A DNA stretch of 54,988 nt from Nitrosomonas sp. (GCA_021604405.1 BQJA01000009.1:1-54988), one strand, 5' to 3'. Numbered from the stretch's first letter, positions 44,408 to 54,404 are shown. Translations and numbers: made by a program. The notes: generated from the letters alone by a model not told the origin.

Positions 44408-45288
44408 TAGTCTTCTGGCAAAATTGACGCTTGACTGACGAAGTATGGGTCAATTAGCGATTTACCCGCATTAGCCGAAAAAACATATCGTATTTCTTCA
44501 TCGCTGCGTGTCAAAATCAGTCCGGAGCCAGTCTCCAGCGCGTTAAATTTTATTTTTTGACCGTTCTGCAAACGAATGTTTATTTCTTTTTGCACTACAG
44601 GCATTTCGTCCACCTGCAAAACTTCTGATCCAAGCATAAGGCTGCTGGCGGCAGCCTGCTGCCATAATTGAACCCAATGAACAATTTTCTCCTGGCTTAA
44701 TAATTGCTCGCTATTTTCCGAACTTACCAGCCATTGCCGCTCATGTTTCTCGATACTGATATCATCCAGCTGAAAACTAACCGGCGTTTCTGTCTCAGCC
44801 AACGGTGCAGGACTCACTATTTCGCTTGGCTGTAATTGCAACATAACTGCATAGCGTGGAGAAATTAAAAACACATTATCCTCGGTCGCAACATATTGCT
44901 GGTTGGTAATCGGCGTTAACCCGCCAAAATCAAAAGATTCACGATTGATAAATAACTGCACATTGGGGGTGTCCAGGTTAAATCGCGCCAGATCTGTCAG
45001 CGGGAAGCGATGTTCACTTTTAGCTGTCAAGATTTCCAGAAGCTGCGTCACTTTTTCCTCGTCAGCTCTGGCGTTTATTGGTTCGGTTAAATGCCAGCGA
45101 TTTTTCAGCTTCTCCAGGACAATACGATTATCTTTATGCAGGATTTGAATACTTTGCGCCGCTTCCGGAGACAACGAAGAAATTCTATACGTCTGCGCCT
45201 CATCAGATTGCGGTCTAATATAAAGAAATATCACGATGCCAACGATAGTTGCCAACATGATCAGGTTGAGCCGGGCATGATATGTCAT
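44407..45288 (-). CDS. DUF4340-like protein next to a GldG-type transporter
   Basis: 293 residues with one N-terminal membrane helix (about 7-24) and a long extracytoplasmic part containing two similar beta-rich halves (around [23 protein letters not shown] and [15 protein letters not shown]), as in DUF4340 proteins. Such proteins usually sit beside ABC-2 genes of the GldA/F/G type and are thought to work with them. It starts 3 bp after the GldG-like gene. Substrate unknown. Confidence 0.8.
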   Translation of the reverse strand: MTYHARLNLIMLATIVGIVIFLYIRPQSDEAQTYRISSLSPEAAQSIQILHKDNRIVLEKLKNRWHLTEPINARADEEKVTQLLEILTAKSEHRFPLTDLARFNLDTPNVQLFINRESFDFGGLTPITNQQYVATEDNVFLISPRYAVMLQLQPSEIVSPAPLAETETPVSFQLDDISIEKHERQWLVSSENSEQLLSQEKIVHWVQLWQQAAASSLMLGSEVLQVDEMPVVQKEINIRLQNGQKIKFNALETGSGLILTRSDEEIRYVFSANAGKSLIDPYFVSQASILPED

Positions 45289-45291
45289 GAC

Positions 45292-46647
45292 TTATTTTCT
45301 TCTCCGATACCACCAAATAAATATACCGCTCGCCAATAGTAATACTGGCAGCACAATTAAAAAGCTAACAACAATCAAAGTTAGCGTCGTTTCACTGAAA
45401 ACCAGGCGACTGTCGCGCGTTGCACGAGGCTGAATAGTAATGAGCTGATCATCACCTGCGAGCCAGTTAATTAGATTCAGGCCAAAGTCCAGATTTCCGC
45501 CATTCCCCAAGTAAGTATTGGCGAGGAAATGGCCACTGCCAACGACTACCACGCGCTGCTCTTTATCCCGTACAGAACGGCTCAAGGCAGCAGCGATACT
45601 TACCGGACCCGCCACATCATACATTTGATCAAAGCTCACATCATCATTCAGGTCACCCGTTTCTACCCAGCCTTGCTGTGCTGCGTCAACCAGTGAGATA
45701 CCATACCATTCCTTGTTTTCATTAATGGTAATCTGACGCGCAAAAGGAAAGACCGTCAAATAATCAAAGTTGTTGGTAATCGCATGCTGCCCATAACCAA
45801 CACCTAATGTGAAAGTGATTGGCGCTTTAAGCTGCTTAGCCTGAGGATCAACCACGACACCTGGCGTGAGTGTCAATTGCAGTTGCTCCGCTAATGGCAA
45901 TAGTCCACGCAGTGATTCGTGATCCACGAGCCATAACAAATTACCGCCACGATCAATATACGTCAGCAATTTATCCACTTCTCCTGGCAGCAAATCTTTC
46001 TGTGGCGAAGCGATAATCAGTATACTTGCCTCAATCGGGGCATCCTGCTCTAAAGCAAGATTTAGCGTGCTGCTCTTAAATCCCTTATCCAGTAACTGCT
46101 TACCGAACTCTCCCAAGTCATAGTTGGCATCACCACTCATGCTGCGTTCGCCATGACCGGTCAGAACCCTGATCATTTTTTCCTCATCGCGGGCCAGCCG
46201 CATGAACAGATTGGTCATTGCCTGCTCATTGATTACTGTCAAATGCTCACGCCTGCCTTTATAGCTAATCACCATTTCACCGTTCACACGCACACCGGCC
46301 TGCTGCGCCAGTTTTGGCTGTGCAACAGGATCAACAAAGGTAACCGTAATATCCGGTTTAATATTCTGATATAACGCAATAAAATTGCCGATGATATCGC
46401 GCACATCACCGAATTTCATATCTCGATCGGTTGCATACACCGTGATATCTACCGGGCCGGCTAATTGTTGTAATGTGGCGATGCTTGCCTGACTCAAACT
46501 GTTACGGCTATTCTGCGTGGCATCCCATTGCAGGCGGGTTGCCAGTGCCAGATAACCCAGCAAACCCACCATCACCAATAAAAGAATGACAAACAAGAAA
46601 TTATGCAGCAAAAAATGCAAGCGTAATTTTTTATCAATATTTATCAC
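45292..46647 (-). CDS. GldG-like ABC transport system auxiliary protein
   Basis: 451 residues, one membrane helix at each end (about 14-36 and 425-446). The extracytoplasmic body has the GldG/ABC_transp_aux signatures: TRLQWDATQNSRNSLSQAS, DITVYATDRD, the dinucleotide-like LTGHGERSM, and LIIASPQKDLLPGEVDKLLTYIDRGGNLLWLVD. The homologues in Bacteroidetes support gliding, but this family is widespread in non-gliding bacteria and nothing here suggests gliding. It is 46 bp after the permease gene. Confidence 0.87.
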   Translation of the reverse strand: MINIDKKLRLHFLLHNFLFVILLLVMVGLLGYLALATRLQWDATQNSRNSLSQASIATLQQLAGPVDITVYATDRDMKFGDVRDIIGNFIALYQNIKPDITVTFVDPVAQPKLAQQAGVRVNGEMVISYKGRREHLTVINEQAMTNLFMRLARDEEKMIRVLTGHGERSMSGDANYDLGEFGKQLLDKGFKSSTLNLALEQDAPIEASILIIASPQKDLLPGEVDKLLTYIDRGGNLLWLVDHESLRGLLPLAEQLQLTLTPGVVVDPQAKQLKAPITFTLGVGYGQHAITNNFDYLTVFPFARQITINENKEWYGISLVDAAQQGWVETGDLNDDVSFDQMYDVAGPVSIAAALSRSVRDKEQRVVVVGSGHFLANTYLGNGGNLDFGLNLINWLAGDDQLITIQPRATRDSRLVFSETTLTLIVVSFLIVLPVLLLASGIFIWWYRRRK

Positions 46648-46693
46648 TTAAATTCGCATCTCAAGCAGGCGCCCTGCAATATTTACTGCATGT

Positions 46694-47437
46694 TCAACCA
46701 CGTAACCGTTCCCCATTCATACGGTGCATAGTTAAAATCAAGAATGTGACGATAAATAGAATGAAATAGGCAAGACTAAAGGTATCAATAATGCCACGGT
46801 TAAAATACTCATAATGCTTCAACAGCGAAAAATAGCGCGCGACACCATCCGCATCACTCGCGGCAATATCGACAACCCATAATCCTAACAGTAAACCCAG
46901 CGCACCGATTGCCGCAATCGCTGGATAAACAGTAAGACTGGAAACAAACAGCCCCAGCGAGACAAAACAAGCCGCGATCAGCGACAAACCAAGTACGTTC
47001 GCCAGTAACAAACCAAAATCCAGCGTGCCCCCTATCAGCAGCGAAGTTGATAATCCAGCCAGCAACGCAATCATGATAAAAAAGAAAGCCATCAAACTCA
47101 GAAACTTGCCTATAACGATGTCAGCAACAGAAATTGGTGCGGATAAAAGCAGAACCAGCGTATTATTTCGTCTTTCTTCTGCCAGCAAACGCATCGTTAA
47201 CAAAGGCGTGACCATCAACAGCACAACAGCAGCCATCGAAAATACCGGTGTAACAATAACTTCCGTAATTCCGGGTGGATTGGCTATTTGTATTAATTGT
47301 GATTGTACGCCCAGGAAAGCATCCAGACGGCCCAAAAAAACCCATGTCAATACCAGCTGCGTTAACGCCAGCAGCGTCCAGGCCAGCGGGGAAGTAAACA
47401 ATATTTTTAGTTCTTTCCGGGCAATCGTTGCAATCAT
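46694..47437 (-). CDS. ABC-2 type transporter permease (GldF-like)
   Basis: 247 residues with about six membrane segments and the ABC-2 pattern: a basic start (ARKELKILFTSPLAW), then LLTMRLLAEERRNNTLVLLLSAPIS, the conserved coupling region. Exported or moved substrate unknown. It overlaps the ATPase gene by 4 nt and is the second gene of the five-gene transporter/mutM run. Confidence 0.9.
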   Translation of the reverse strand: MIATIARKELKILFTSPLAWTLLALTQLVLTWVFLGRLDAFLGVQSQLIQIANPPGITEVIVTPVFSMAAVVLLMVTPLLTMRLLAEERRNNTLVLLLSAPISVADIVIGKFLSLMAFFFIMIALLAGLSTSLLIGGTLDFGLLLANVLGLSLIAACFVSLGLFVSSLTVYPAIAAIGALGLLLGLWVVDIAASDADGVARYFSLLKHYEYFNRGIIDTFSLAYFILFIVTFLILTMHRMNGERLRG

Positions 47438-48189
47438 CTGACTACTTCCGCTTGCGCTTTATCCGACGTCAGCTTCGCAAACAAAGCTTCTAGACTTATT
47501 TCGCGCTGTTTCATCTCAACCATCTTATCAGCGAATATAATGCGGCCATGATACATAATATGTACGCGATCACACACACTTTCTACTTCTGACAAAATAT
47601 GCGTAGAAAGTATCACACTATGTGCAGCGCCCAACTCACGAATCAAGGCGCGGATTTCAAGTACCTGGTTGGGATCAAGCCCCACCGTTGGCTCGTCAAG
47701 AACAATCACATCAGGATCATGAATAATTGCTTGCGCAATTCCAAGCCGCTGTTGATAACCTTTTGACAACATGCCAATCAGACGACTGCCCATCGCTGTC
47801 AAACCACAACGTTGCTTAACCCTATCCAATGCTGAATGAATTTTGCCACAACTGATCCGATGTAGCCGGGCAACAAATTGCAAATATTCATTGACTGTCA
47901 TTTCCTGGTATAGCGGCGGCGTTTCAGGTAAATAGCCAATGTACGCTTTAGCGTTAACCGGTTTATCCAGCAGATCAACACCACAAACCGCCAGACTGCC
48001 AGCACTTGGCGCAAGAGTCCCGGTCAGCATGCGCATGGTCGTTGTTTTACCCGCGCCATTTGGACCGAGCAACCCCAATACCTCGCCACGCTTCAGTTCA
48101 AGATTAACATCCCGTACCGCAGCATGCGCGCCAAAATCACGGCTTATATTATGCGCAGACAGGGTTACAAATGTATTTTCTACAGTCAT
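47434..48189 (-). CDS. ABC transporter ATP-binding protein (GldA-like)
   Basis: 251 residues: Walker A GPNGAGKTT, Q-loop LPETPPLYQEM, signature LSKGYQQRLGIAQ (a KGYQQR variant common in GldA/NatA-type ATPases), Walker B VIVLDEPTVGLDPNQ, switch ILSTHILSEVE. First gene of the transporter run. The ATPase, permease, GldG-like protein and DUF4340-like protein together form one system. Confidence 0.93.
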   Translation of the reverse strand: MTVENTFVTLSAHNISRDFGAHAAVRDVNLELKRGEVLGLLGPNGAGKTTTMRMLTGTLAPSAGSLAVCGVDLLDKPVNAKAYIGYLPETPPLYQEMTVNEYLQFVARLHRISCGKIHSALDRVKQRCGLTAMGSRLIGMLSKGYQQRLGIAQAIIHDPDVIVLDEPTVGLDPNQVLEIRALIRELGAAHSVILSTHILSEVESVCDRVHIMYHGRIIFADKMVEMKQREISLEALFAKLTSDKAQAEVVR

Positions 48190-48344
48190 CGAATTCTTTT
48201 ATATTGCTCGGGTTGTACCGAAAACAGAGGTATATAAAACATGGCCAATTTATCACCGCCATAATGAAAAATCATCTTCCAAAATATCTCAGAAAGGTGT
48301 AGCCTCTGGTGGTGCGGCCACTACTAATTCTTGATTCGTCAGCC

Positions 48345-49676
48345 ATGAATAATACCAAGTTAGCAAGCAATGCTATATGGAGAATATGCCTGATTAGCGT
48401 AGGCTTAATCTTTTTGTCGGCATGCACATTAAACAAGCAGTATCATACTCAATACGAAACCTGTCACACGGCAGCTCCTCACACTGAATGCAAAGCCAGT
48501 ACTGTTGTTGATTTTCAGGACACAGCCGATCCGGACGCAAACTACTCCTTAGGCTTCATTGAATTTGATGACCAGGGACAACTGCATGACCGCAAGCAGC
48601 TTTCATACTTAATCGATGATCTTTACAGCAGAGCCGATAACAATAGCCTGCTTATCGTGGTATTTGTCCATGGATGGCAGCATAACGCACAACATAATGA
48701 TCGTTTTGTGCATAACTTTCATGAAACGTTACGTATGTTAAGCCAGGAGGAATCACAGGCTGCCCGCTTGGAAATGCGTAAAACCCGGCAAATTGCAGGG
48801 GTTTATCTAGGCTGGCGCGGCCGTTCTCTGGATATACCGGGTATTAATGCCACGACATTCTGGGAACGAAAAAACACCGCTCATACTGTAGGACGTGGTG
48901 GCGTTGCTGAAGTATTATCACGCCTCGAAGAAATCCGTAACCTTAAAATCAGCATGGATCACACAAATCCAATCACACAGACCCGCCTTGTCATCATTGG
49001 CCACAGTTTTGGCGGCGCCATAGTATTTACTGCACTTTCGCAAATACTCATGGAGCGTTTTGTGCAGACAAAAGGTCCTGTCGGCGTTGCTTCCGATGTC
49101 CGGGGATTTGGCGATTTGGTGGTACTGCTGAATCCAGCTTTTGAAGCGACACAATTCCTGAATCATAGACTGATGTCTAATGAAAGAGGGCATTATTTTG
49201 ACAGCCAATATCCCGTATTGGCTGTTTTGACCTCCGAATCGGACTGGGCGACAAAATATGCATTCTGGGCAGGCCGCGCCGTTTCAACGTTATTTAATAC
49301 TTACAAAGATATTAAATACGTCAACAAAGCAACTAATACGGAAGAAATTATCAGCGAAGGAAGCGCAAATCGAACTGCCATCGGTCATTTCAAGCCAATT
49401 GAAACGCACTTTCTTGAATACAAACCCGATGCAAAAGCAGAAGACGACATGGTCACCTACCAGCGCGTAAAAAAAGAATGGAGCGAGGACGCACCCGGCA
49501 ACACCGTTGAGTTTAATTACTCTATACTGCATCATCAGAACAACTCAGTCAGTCATAATCCTTATCTGATTATTCAGGCAGATAAACGGATCATCCCAAA
49601 TCACAGTGATATTTTCAGTAATGAAGTCGGCGATTTCATTCGTAACTTTATCTTGCTATCGGTACAGGATGATTGA
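48345..49676 (+). CDS. Alpha/beta-hydrolase-fold lipoprotein
   Basis: 443 residues from the ATG at 48345 (MNNTKLASNAIWRICLISVG), with a signal helix and the lipobox LSAC, so it is probably a lipoprotein. The body has FVHGW and the nucleophile elbow GHSFGG of lipase/hydrolase folds, and LVVLLNPAFEATQF. The rest has no family I can name. A GTG at 48309 in the same frame is a less likely start. Single gene, divergent from the ABC operon. Confidence 0.82.
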   Translation: MNNTKLASNAIWRICLISVGLIFLSACTLNKQYHTQYETCHTAAPHTECKASTVVDFQDTADPDANYSLGFIEFDDQGQLHDRKQLSYLIDDLYSRADNNSLLIVVFVHGWQHNAQHNDRFVHNFHETLRMLSQEESQAARLEMRKTRQIAGVYLGWRGRSLDIPGINATTFWERKNTAHTVGRGGVAEVLSRLEEIRNLKISMDHTNPITQTRLVIIGHSFGGAIVFTALSQILMERFVQTKGPVGVASDVRGFGDLVVLLNPAFEATQFLNHRLMSNERGHYFDSQYPVLAVLTSESDWATKYAFWAGRAVSTLFNTYKDIKYVNKATNTEEIISEGSANRTAIGHFKPIETHFLEYKPDAKAEDDMVTYQRVKKEWSEDAPGNTVEFNYSILHHQNNSVSHNPYLIIQADKRIIPNHSDIFSNEVGDFIRNFILLSVQDD

Positions 49677-49680
49677 TTAG

Positions 49681-49839
49681 CCGCAGGCTTTAATTAAACG
49701 TTTACAATCTGGCGCGGCCTGGGAAGATACCAAGTTTGGGGTGCGTCATTTCAATGATATTGAACGCCTCGCCATTATCGGTGATAAAACATGGGAAAAA
49801 GGATTGGCCTATTACAAACGTGATGAAGCGAAAGCATGA
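49681..49839 (+). pseudogene. Remnant of a SpoIIAA-like (STAS-fold) protein
   Basis: The plus frame 49681-49839 has no start and reads QSGAAWEDTKFGVRHFNDIE then RLAIIGDKTWEKGLAYYKRD, a clear match to the central and C-terminal part of SpoIIAA-like proteins (pattern AWED-KFGL-H---FERIAVVGDK-WE). The N-terminal half is missing, and the frame stops early after DEAKA. A decayed fragment, bounded upstream by the hydrolase gene. Confidence 0.75.
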
Positions 49840-49902
49840 GCCAAAGAAGCTGAATAGTATGCCGTGATATAAAACGGTATTATCTCGTTAGCAACCCATC
49901 CG

Positions 49903-52113
49903 CTATAATGTTGTTAATCTCAACCGCAGCGCGTTGCCTATAACGCTGACCGAGGACAACGACATCGCCGCCGCGGCGATAATCGGGGAAAGCAAGACAC
50001 CAAAAAACGGATACAAAATACCTGCCGCGACGGGGACCCCGGCTGTATTGTAAATAAAAGCGAAAAACAGATTCTGCCGAATGTTGCGCATGGTCGCCAC
50101 AGACAGTTTGCGGGCGCGGACAATACCGGTCAAATCACCTTTTAACAAGGTTACACCAGCGCTTTCCATCGCGACATCCGTCCCGGTTCCCATTGCAATC
50201 CCAACATCAGCAGCCGCCAACGCCGGCGCATCATTTGTCCCGTCACCAGCCATGGCGACAACGCGTTTTTCATCACGCAATTTTTTAACAATTTTACCTT
50301 TATCTTCCGGCAAAATTTCTGCTTCGACTTCTTCAATACCTAATGTTTTCGCAACAGCTTCTGCGGTACGGCGGTTATCGCCGGTAAGCATGACGATATG
50401 AATGCCCTGGTTTAGCAGTTGCTTGATTGCATCCGGTGTTGTTTCTTTCAGCGGATCGGCGATAGCCAGAATCCCGGCAATTTGGCCGTCCACGGCAACA
50501 AAAATAACCGTCGCACCATCAGAGCGAAGTTCATCAGCCTGCGTGGCTAACAGTGAGACATCGATCGATTGTTCCGCCATCAAAATAGTATTACCCAATG
50601 CAATATCCCGTCCGTTGATTTTACCGGTTACCCCCTTACCGGTTGGCGAGTCAAAATCATTTGCCGTAGAAAAATTCAGTCCTCGGTTTTTCGCTGACAT
50701 AACGATGGCGTGAGCAAGGGGATGTTCACTGCTTTGCTCCAGAGAAGCGGCCAGTGTCAGCAGGTCATTCTCGGCAAAACCTTTTACCGTGACAATCTTT
50801 GTCACGGTTGGCTTGCCTTCGGTCAGCGTGCCTGTCTTGTCAATCACCAGCGTATCGACTTTTTCCATGCGTTCCAACGCTTCGGCATTCTTAATCAATA
50901 CGCCTGCCTGCGCGCCTTTACCCACGCCAACCATAATGGACATGGGCGTGGCAAGCCCCAGCGCGCAAGGACAGGCAATGATCAGAACACTGACAGCGGC
51001 GATAAGTGCATAGCTGAAAGCAGGGGCGGGGCCGTATATACCCCAGATGATGAAAGCCACAACGGCCACCAGAATCACTGCCGGAACAAACCATGATGCG
51101 ACAACATCCGCCAATCTCTGAATGGGCGCCCGGCTGCGCTGTGCTTCCGCAACCATGTGAACGATTTGCGACAGCATGGTGTCTGTGCCAACACGCTCAG
51201 CCTGCATAACAAAACTGCCGGTCTGGTTCATTGTCCCGCCGATGACACGGCTCTCCGCCACTTTTTTGACAGGCATCGACTCGCCTGTCACCATTGACTC
51301 ATCCACAGCGCTACGGCCTTCAGTTACAACGCCGTCGAGCGGTATTTTCTCGCCAGGGCGCACACGCAACAGATTACCGACTTTAACTTGATCCAGCGGC
51401 ACATCTTCATCCTCGCCACTTTCATTCACTTTGCGGGCTGTTTTCGGCGCAAGATCAAGCAGGGCACGGATTGCACCGCCTGTCTGCTCGCGTGCTTTCA
51501 ATTCCAGGACCTGACCGAGCAGCACAAGCACCGTAATAACCGCCGCCGCCTCAAAATAGACTGCAACCGTGCCATCTTCCTGAAAAGTCTCGGGAAAAAT
51601 GCCGGGAACGAATGTCGCCACAATACTGTACAACCAAGCCACCCCGGTACCCATAGCAATCAAAGTAAACATATTCAGATTACGGGTTTTCAAAGAGGCC
51701 CAGCCGCGCTCAAAAAACGGCTTTCCGGCCCACAACACAACAGGCGTTGCCAGCACAAACTGTATCCAGTTGGAAAGTGTGCCGCTGATATAGTCATGAA
51801 GATTAACAACATGACCGCCCATTTCCAGCACAAAAACCGGCAAGGTCAGCGCAAGGGCAATCCAGAACCGCTTGCGCATATCGGTTAATTCCGGGTTTTC
51901 ACCTTCCTCGCCGGTTATTATCTCCGGCTCCAGAGCCATGCCGCACATCGGACAATTCCCCGGTCCGTTTTGCTGGACTTCAGGATGCATGGGGCAGGTG
52001 TAGATGATATCCGCACTGACAGAGGGAGAAATTTGACCCGTTTTTTTTGCATGTTCATGGTGACAACAGGTTTGGTCTTTATCATCGTGTTGTTCATGTT
52101 GTTCCTGCCTCAT
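49903..52113 (-). CDS. copA: Copper-translocating P1B-type ATPase
   Basis: Inner-membrane copper exporter of 736 residues. The N-terminal His/Cys-rich segment leads to the heavy-metal-binding motif [22 protein letters not shown], in place of the usual GMxCxxC ferredoxin-like domain. Then eight membrane segments, the transport motif ACPCALG, the actuator TGES, the phosphorylation site DKTGTLT, SSEHPLA (P1B HP motif) and [10 protein letters not shown] chose ATG 52113 because GAGGTG lies 6 nt upstream; the longer frame (52155) lacks a site. Base composition is richer in G+C than neighbouring genes, hinting at transfer. No CueR box is seen upstream. Confidence 0.93.
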   Translation of the reverse strand: MRQEQHEQHDDKDQTCCHHEHAKKTGQISPSVSADIIYTCPMHPEVQQNGPGNCPMCGMALEPEIITGEEGENPELTDMRKRFWIALALTLPVFVLEMGGHVVNLHDYISGTLSNWIQFVLATPVVLWAGKPFFERGWASLKTRNLNMFTLIAMGTGVAWLYSIVATFVPGIFPETFQEDGTVAVYFEAAAVITVLVLLGQVLELKAREQTGGAIRALLDLAPKTARKVNESGEDEDVPLDQVKVGNLLRVRPGEKIPLDGVVTEGRSAVDESMVTGESMPVKKVAESRVIGGTMNQTGSFVMQAERVGTDTMLSQIVHMVAEAQRSRAPIQRLADVVASWFVPAVILVAVVAFIIWGIYGPAPAFSYALIAAVSVLIIACPCALGLATPMSIMVGVGKGAQAGVLIKNAEALERMEKVDTLVIDKTGTLTEGKPTVTKIVTVKGFAENDLLTLAASLEQSSEHPLAHAIVMSAKNRGLNFSTANDFDSPTGKGVTGKINGRDIALGNTILMAEQSIDVSLLATQADELRSDGATVIFVAVDGQIAGILAIADPLKETTPDAIKQLLNQGIHIVMLTGDNRRTAEAVAKTLGIEEVEAEILPEDKGKIVKKLRDEKRVVAMAGDGTNDAPALAAADVGIAMGTGTDVAMESAGVTLLKGDLTGIVRARKLSVATMRNIRQNLFFAFIYNTAGVPVAAGILYPFFGVLLSPIIAAAAMSLSSVSVIGNALRLRLTTL

Positions 52114-52246
52114 AATTTTCACCTCGCAAAAAAACGCAGCTAACGAATTACTCAACGCAACTTGTTACTGGGTTTCATAAATACACAGAAAACCCGGACG
52201 TCTGACGCTTAAAATGGTGCGTCCACGTACAGATAGAGCCCGCCCG

Positions 52247-52936
52247 TTACACTTTTAATCTCATTGGCCGCACATCTTTATATGTACACAGCCCTAACCA
52301 GTCCGGCATTGTTTTAATCAAGTTACGATCGCCATGTGCCTTGATTGCCTCGCTCGCTAATGCCTTTATTAAATCAATATCTCCCTGCCAGGCCTCCACC
52401 ATCGTCCGCACATTGCTAGAGATATATAAATCTACATTCTTACCGGGATCTTCGGTACACAAATCAACTTCATTTCCGTCAACCCATACCCACCAGCTTC
52501 GGTGTTTTTTTAAATCAGTGAACCCAAAACAGATAACTGTTTCACCATCTGGAAGATTCTTTGTTTGAATCCTGCGCTGAACTTCCCGCATCAGCAATTC
52601 CACATCCAGTTCATCATCACTCATCCGGCCGCGCGCCCAACGCATGCCCCAGACGGCAATATTTTCCATAAGCGGCTCCAGCTCTTTTCCCGCGGGTGTA
52701 AGCCGATATTCATAGCCACGCTGACCCGATACTTGTTTGCGTATAATCACGCCATTTTCTTCGAGCGCTTTGAGCCGCTTGGTCAAAAGTGTCGGCGAAA
52801 TTCTTGATATGGCCCGTTGAAAATCATTGAACCGGGTGGTTCCCATCAGGAGCTCTCTCAGAATCAAGATCGTCCATTTCTCAAACAGGATTTCTGCCGC
52901 CTTGGATACCGGGCAAAACTGGCCATATACAGTCAT
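52247..52936 (-). CDS. HxlR-family transcriptional regulator with C-terminal SCP2-like domain
   Basis: 229 residues. The N-terminal HxlR winged helix (about 1-105) has CPVSKAAEILFEKWTILILR, the Cys being typical of redox- or electrophile-sensing HxlR proteins. The C-terminal part (about 110-229) resembles SCP2-type sterol-binding domains (VDLYISSNVRTMVEAWQGDI). Divergent from osmC, with palindromic DNA between them, so it probably regulates that gene and itself. Confidence 0.9.
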   Translation of the reverse strand: MTVYGQFCPVSKAAEILFEKWTILILRELLMGTTRFNDFQRAISRISPTLLTKRLKALEENGVIIRKQVSGQRGYEYRLTPAGKELEPLMENIAVWGMRWARGRMSDDELDVELLMREVQRRIQTKNLPDGETVICFGFTDLKKHRSWWVWVDGNEVDLCTEDPGKNVDLYISSNVRTMVEAWQGDIDLIKALASEAIKAHGDRNLIKTMPDWLGLCTYKDVRPMRLKV

Positions 52937-52952
52937 TTTACACGCCTCACGG

Positions 52953-52980
52953 AACTACAGCTTTTGTAGTTAAATACTAC
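52953..52980. promoter_or_regulatory. Putative HxlR operator between hxlR-type gene and osmC
   Basis: Two overlapping palindromes share one arm: AACTAC-N7-GTAGTT (52953-52971) and GTAGT-TAAAT-ACTAC (52966-52980). GTAGT/ACTAC arms with short spacers are common in HxlR-family operators. They lie 17 to 44 bp before the regulator start, in the divergent promoter region. Confidence 0.6.
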
Positions 52981-53080
52981 ACTCCGCGCAGTATCTGTCA
53001 AGGCAGTTTCCCCGATATACTGGCATTTAGAGGGTGTAAAACACATGCTCTTTTTACAATGATATATAGGAGAAATACAA

Positions 53081-53656
53081 ATGCCTGCAGAACAAGCAAA
53101 AGTACAATCGCCAGAGTTCGTGAACGGTATTGAAACTGAGAAGATTACGAAAGTGGTCAGCGAAATCAACGCCGACAAAAATAATGCCAAATGGAAATTC
53201 CGTTCAGAAAATCACTGGCTGGGCGGGACCTTAAATCAAAGCGCGTTTAAAGATTTTTATGCGCTTGGTGAGGAAAACACCTCACGCACCACGCCGTTTA
53301 TGCTGAAGGCCGATGAACCTGTATCGCTTTCAGGAAATGATGCGGCGCTAAATCCAACGGAATATCTTTTGCATGCGTTGACTTCTTGCCTGACGACATC
53401 GCTCGTGGCGCATGCCGCGGTCCGGGGTATTGCGATTGAAGATTTATCCTCATCCACTGAAGGCGACATTGATCTTCGCGGTTTTTTAGGCTTATCCGAA
53501 GATGTACGCAAGGGTTATCAGACGATTCGCATTAATATGAAGGTCAAAAGTGATGCACCCGCGGATCAGTTAAAAGAACTGGCGTTGTTTTCTCCAGTTT
53601 ATGACGTTGTCTCAAACTCACTGCCAGTAGAACTGAATATTGAAACCTATTCCTGA
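53081..53656 (+). CDS. OsmC-family peroxide-type protein
   Basis: 191 residues with the OsmC/Ohr fold. The conserved two-cysteine arrangement is only partly seen: ALTSCLTTSLVAHAAVRGIAIEDLSS contains one Cys and the family helix, and the first Cys position has no clear partner. The front half (KWKFRSENHWLGGTLNQSAF) is typical of the larger OsmC subgroup rather than Ohr. Good GGAG upstream. Divergent from an HxlR regulator, so it may be induced by electrophiles or peroxide. Confidence 0.88.
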   Translation: MPAEQAKVQSPEFVNGIETEKITKVVSEINADKNNAKWKFRSENHWLGGTLNQSAFKDFYALGEENTSRTTPFMLKADEPVSLSGNDAALNPTEYLLHALTSCLTTSLVAHAAVRGIAIEDLSSSTEGDIDLRGFLGLSEDVRKGYQTIRINMKVKSDAPADQLKELALFSPVYDVVSNSLPVELNIETYS

Positions 53657-53665
53657 AAAATCATT

Positions 53666-53704
53666 AACAAAACCCGCAGGAATTCTTACTTCGCGGGTTT
53701 TGTT
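53666..53704 (+). terminator. Terminator hairpin after osmC
   Basis: Perfect 12-bp stem AACAAAACCCGC / GCGGGTTTTGTT (53666-53677 and 53693-53704) with a 15-nt loop, right after the osmC stop. Its right arm overlaps the end of the decayed methyltransferase frame on the opposite strand. The T tract is the stem's own TTTTG. Confidence 0.65.
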
Positions 53705-54126
53705 GCTGTAAAAACGATTTCCTGAAACGCTAATTTAAGTGGTAAAGGGCCATAGACTTTTTCAAGTGCATCGGCTGTCGCCTTTGTCACCACGCTTGCC
53801 GCTACAGTAGCCCGCTCATTAATTTCCAGAACCCCGGGATTTCCTTCTACGAACCCTTTGGAAATACGGGCCGCTTCAGGAATCTCTATCTCTTCTGAAA
53901 CAGTATGGCATGTAACATCGTTGAGCCCGCTCTGCGTTATAAGCGCTTTGATATGATCAATGTCATAAAACCCGAAAGGCGTTGTCAAAAATTGCGGCGG
54001 ATCATTTGTAAAAAAAACTAGAAATCGTTTGATGTACTATCGATGCTGTTTTATTCTGTTCCAGAGAAACTCGGACATTGAATGCCAGAACGCCACCGGG
54101 TTTCTGCGCGCCCGCCATCTCTGTCA
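53686..54126 (-). pseudogene. Decayed class I SAM-dependent methyltransferase
   Basis: Two minus-strand frames join into one methyltransferase C-terminal part. The upstream frame reads EMAGAQKPGGVLAFNVRVSL, EQNKTASIVHQTISSFF; the downstream frame reads TNDPPQFLTTPFGFYDIDHI and continues to a stop at 53686. They shift at a run of eight T residues (54010-54017 on the plus strand as A). The family pattern is KPGG...F-N-W...DPP-FL-TPFGY-D. The N-terminal SAM-binding half is missing, and the start at 53988 (TTG) inside the fragment is not real. Either a frameshifted remnant or a sequencing slip in the homopolymer plus truncation. Confidence 0.7.
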
Positions 54127-54335
54127 GCCCCCTACCCTTGCAATGCGGTAAATATCAACAAGGGAGGAAAATCTGCGCCGTCATACCCAGTAAACCGGAT
54201 ACCGACCATTCAAATATATTATCAGGAAATGTGGTCAAGCAGCTTTCTGACCTGAAAACAGGGCGGCGCAGACAACCGCTATGGCATCGTCCTTGTATTG
54301 CGTGATTCCGCGCCATATAATTTATATTTTCGTGT
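54127..54335. other. Stretch between the methyltransferase remnant and the riboswitch
   Basis: 209 bp, richer in G+C, probably holding more of the decayed methyltransferase and the promoter of the PACE gene. Open frames here run on both strands but none matches a protein I know. Confidence 0.4.
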
Positions 54336-54381
54336 GAGGACGACCTCCCCCCGTCTGGGGCGTTTACTCGGGACGACCCGA
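54336..54381 (+). ncRNA. Guanidine-II (mini-ykkC) riboswitch
   Basis: Two hairpins with identical ACGA loops: GAGG-ACGA-CCTC (54336-54347) and TCGGG-ACGA-CCCGA (54368-54381). This matches the guanidine-II architecture of two stem-loops with ACGR tetraloops and GG/CC closing pairs. The 20-nt linker can form a small CCCC/GGGG stem. The element ends about 24 nt before the PACE start and just before AAGGAA and GGGGAA, so translation control by guanidine is likely. Confidence 0.8.
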
Positions 54382-54404
54382 AGGAAATATGGGGAACATG
54401 AAAA

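Noticed and set aside
51388-51888. 166-codon plus-strand ORF opposite copA
   Set aside because: Antisense shadow of the copper ATPase; the protein is low-complexity with no recognisable family.
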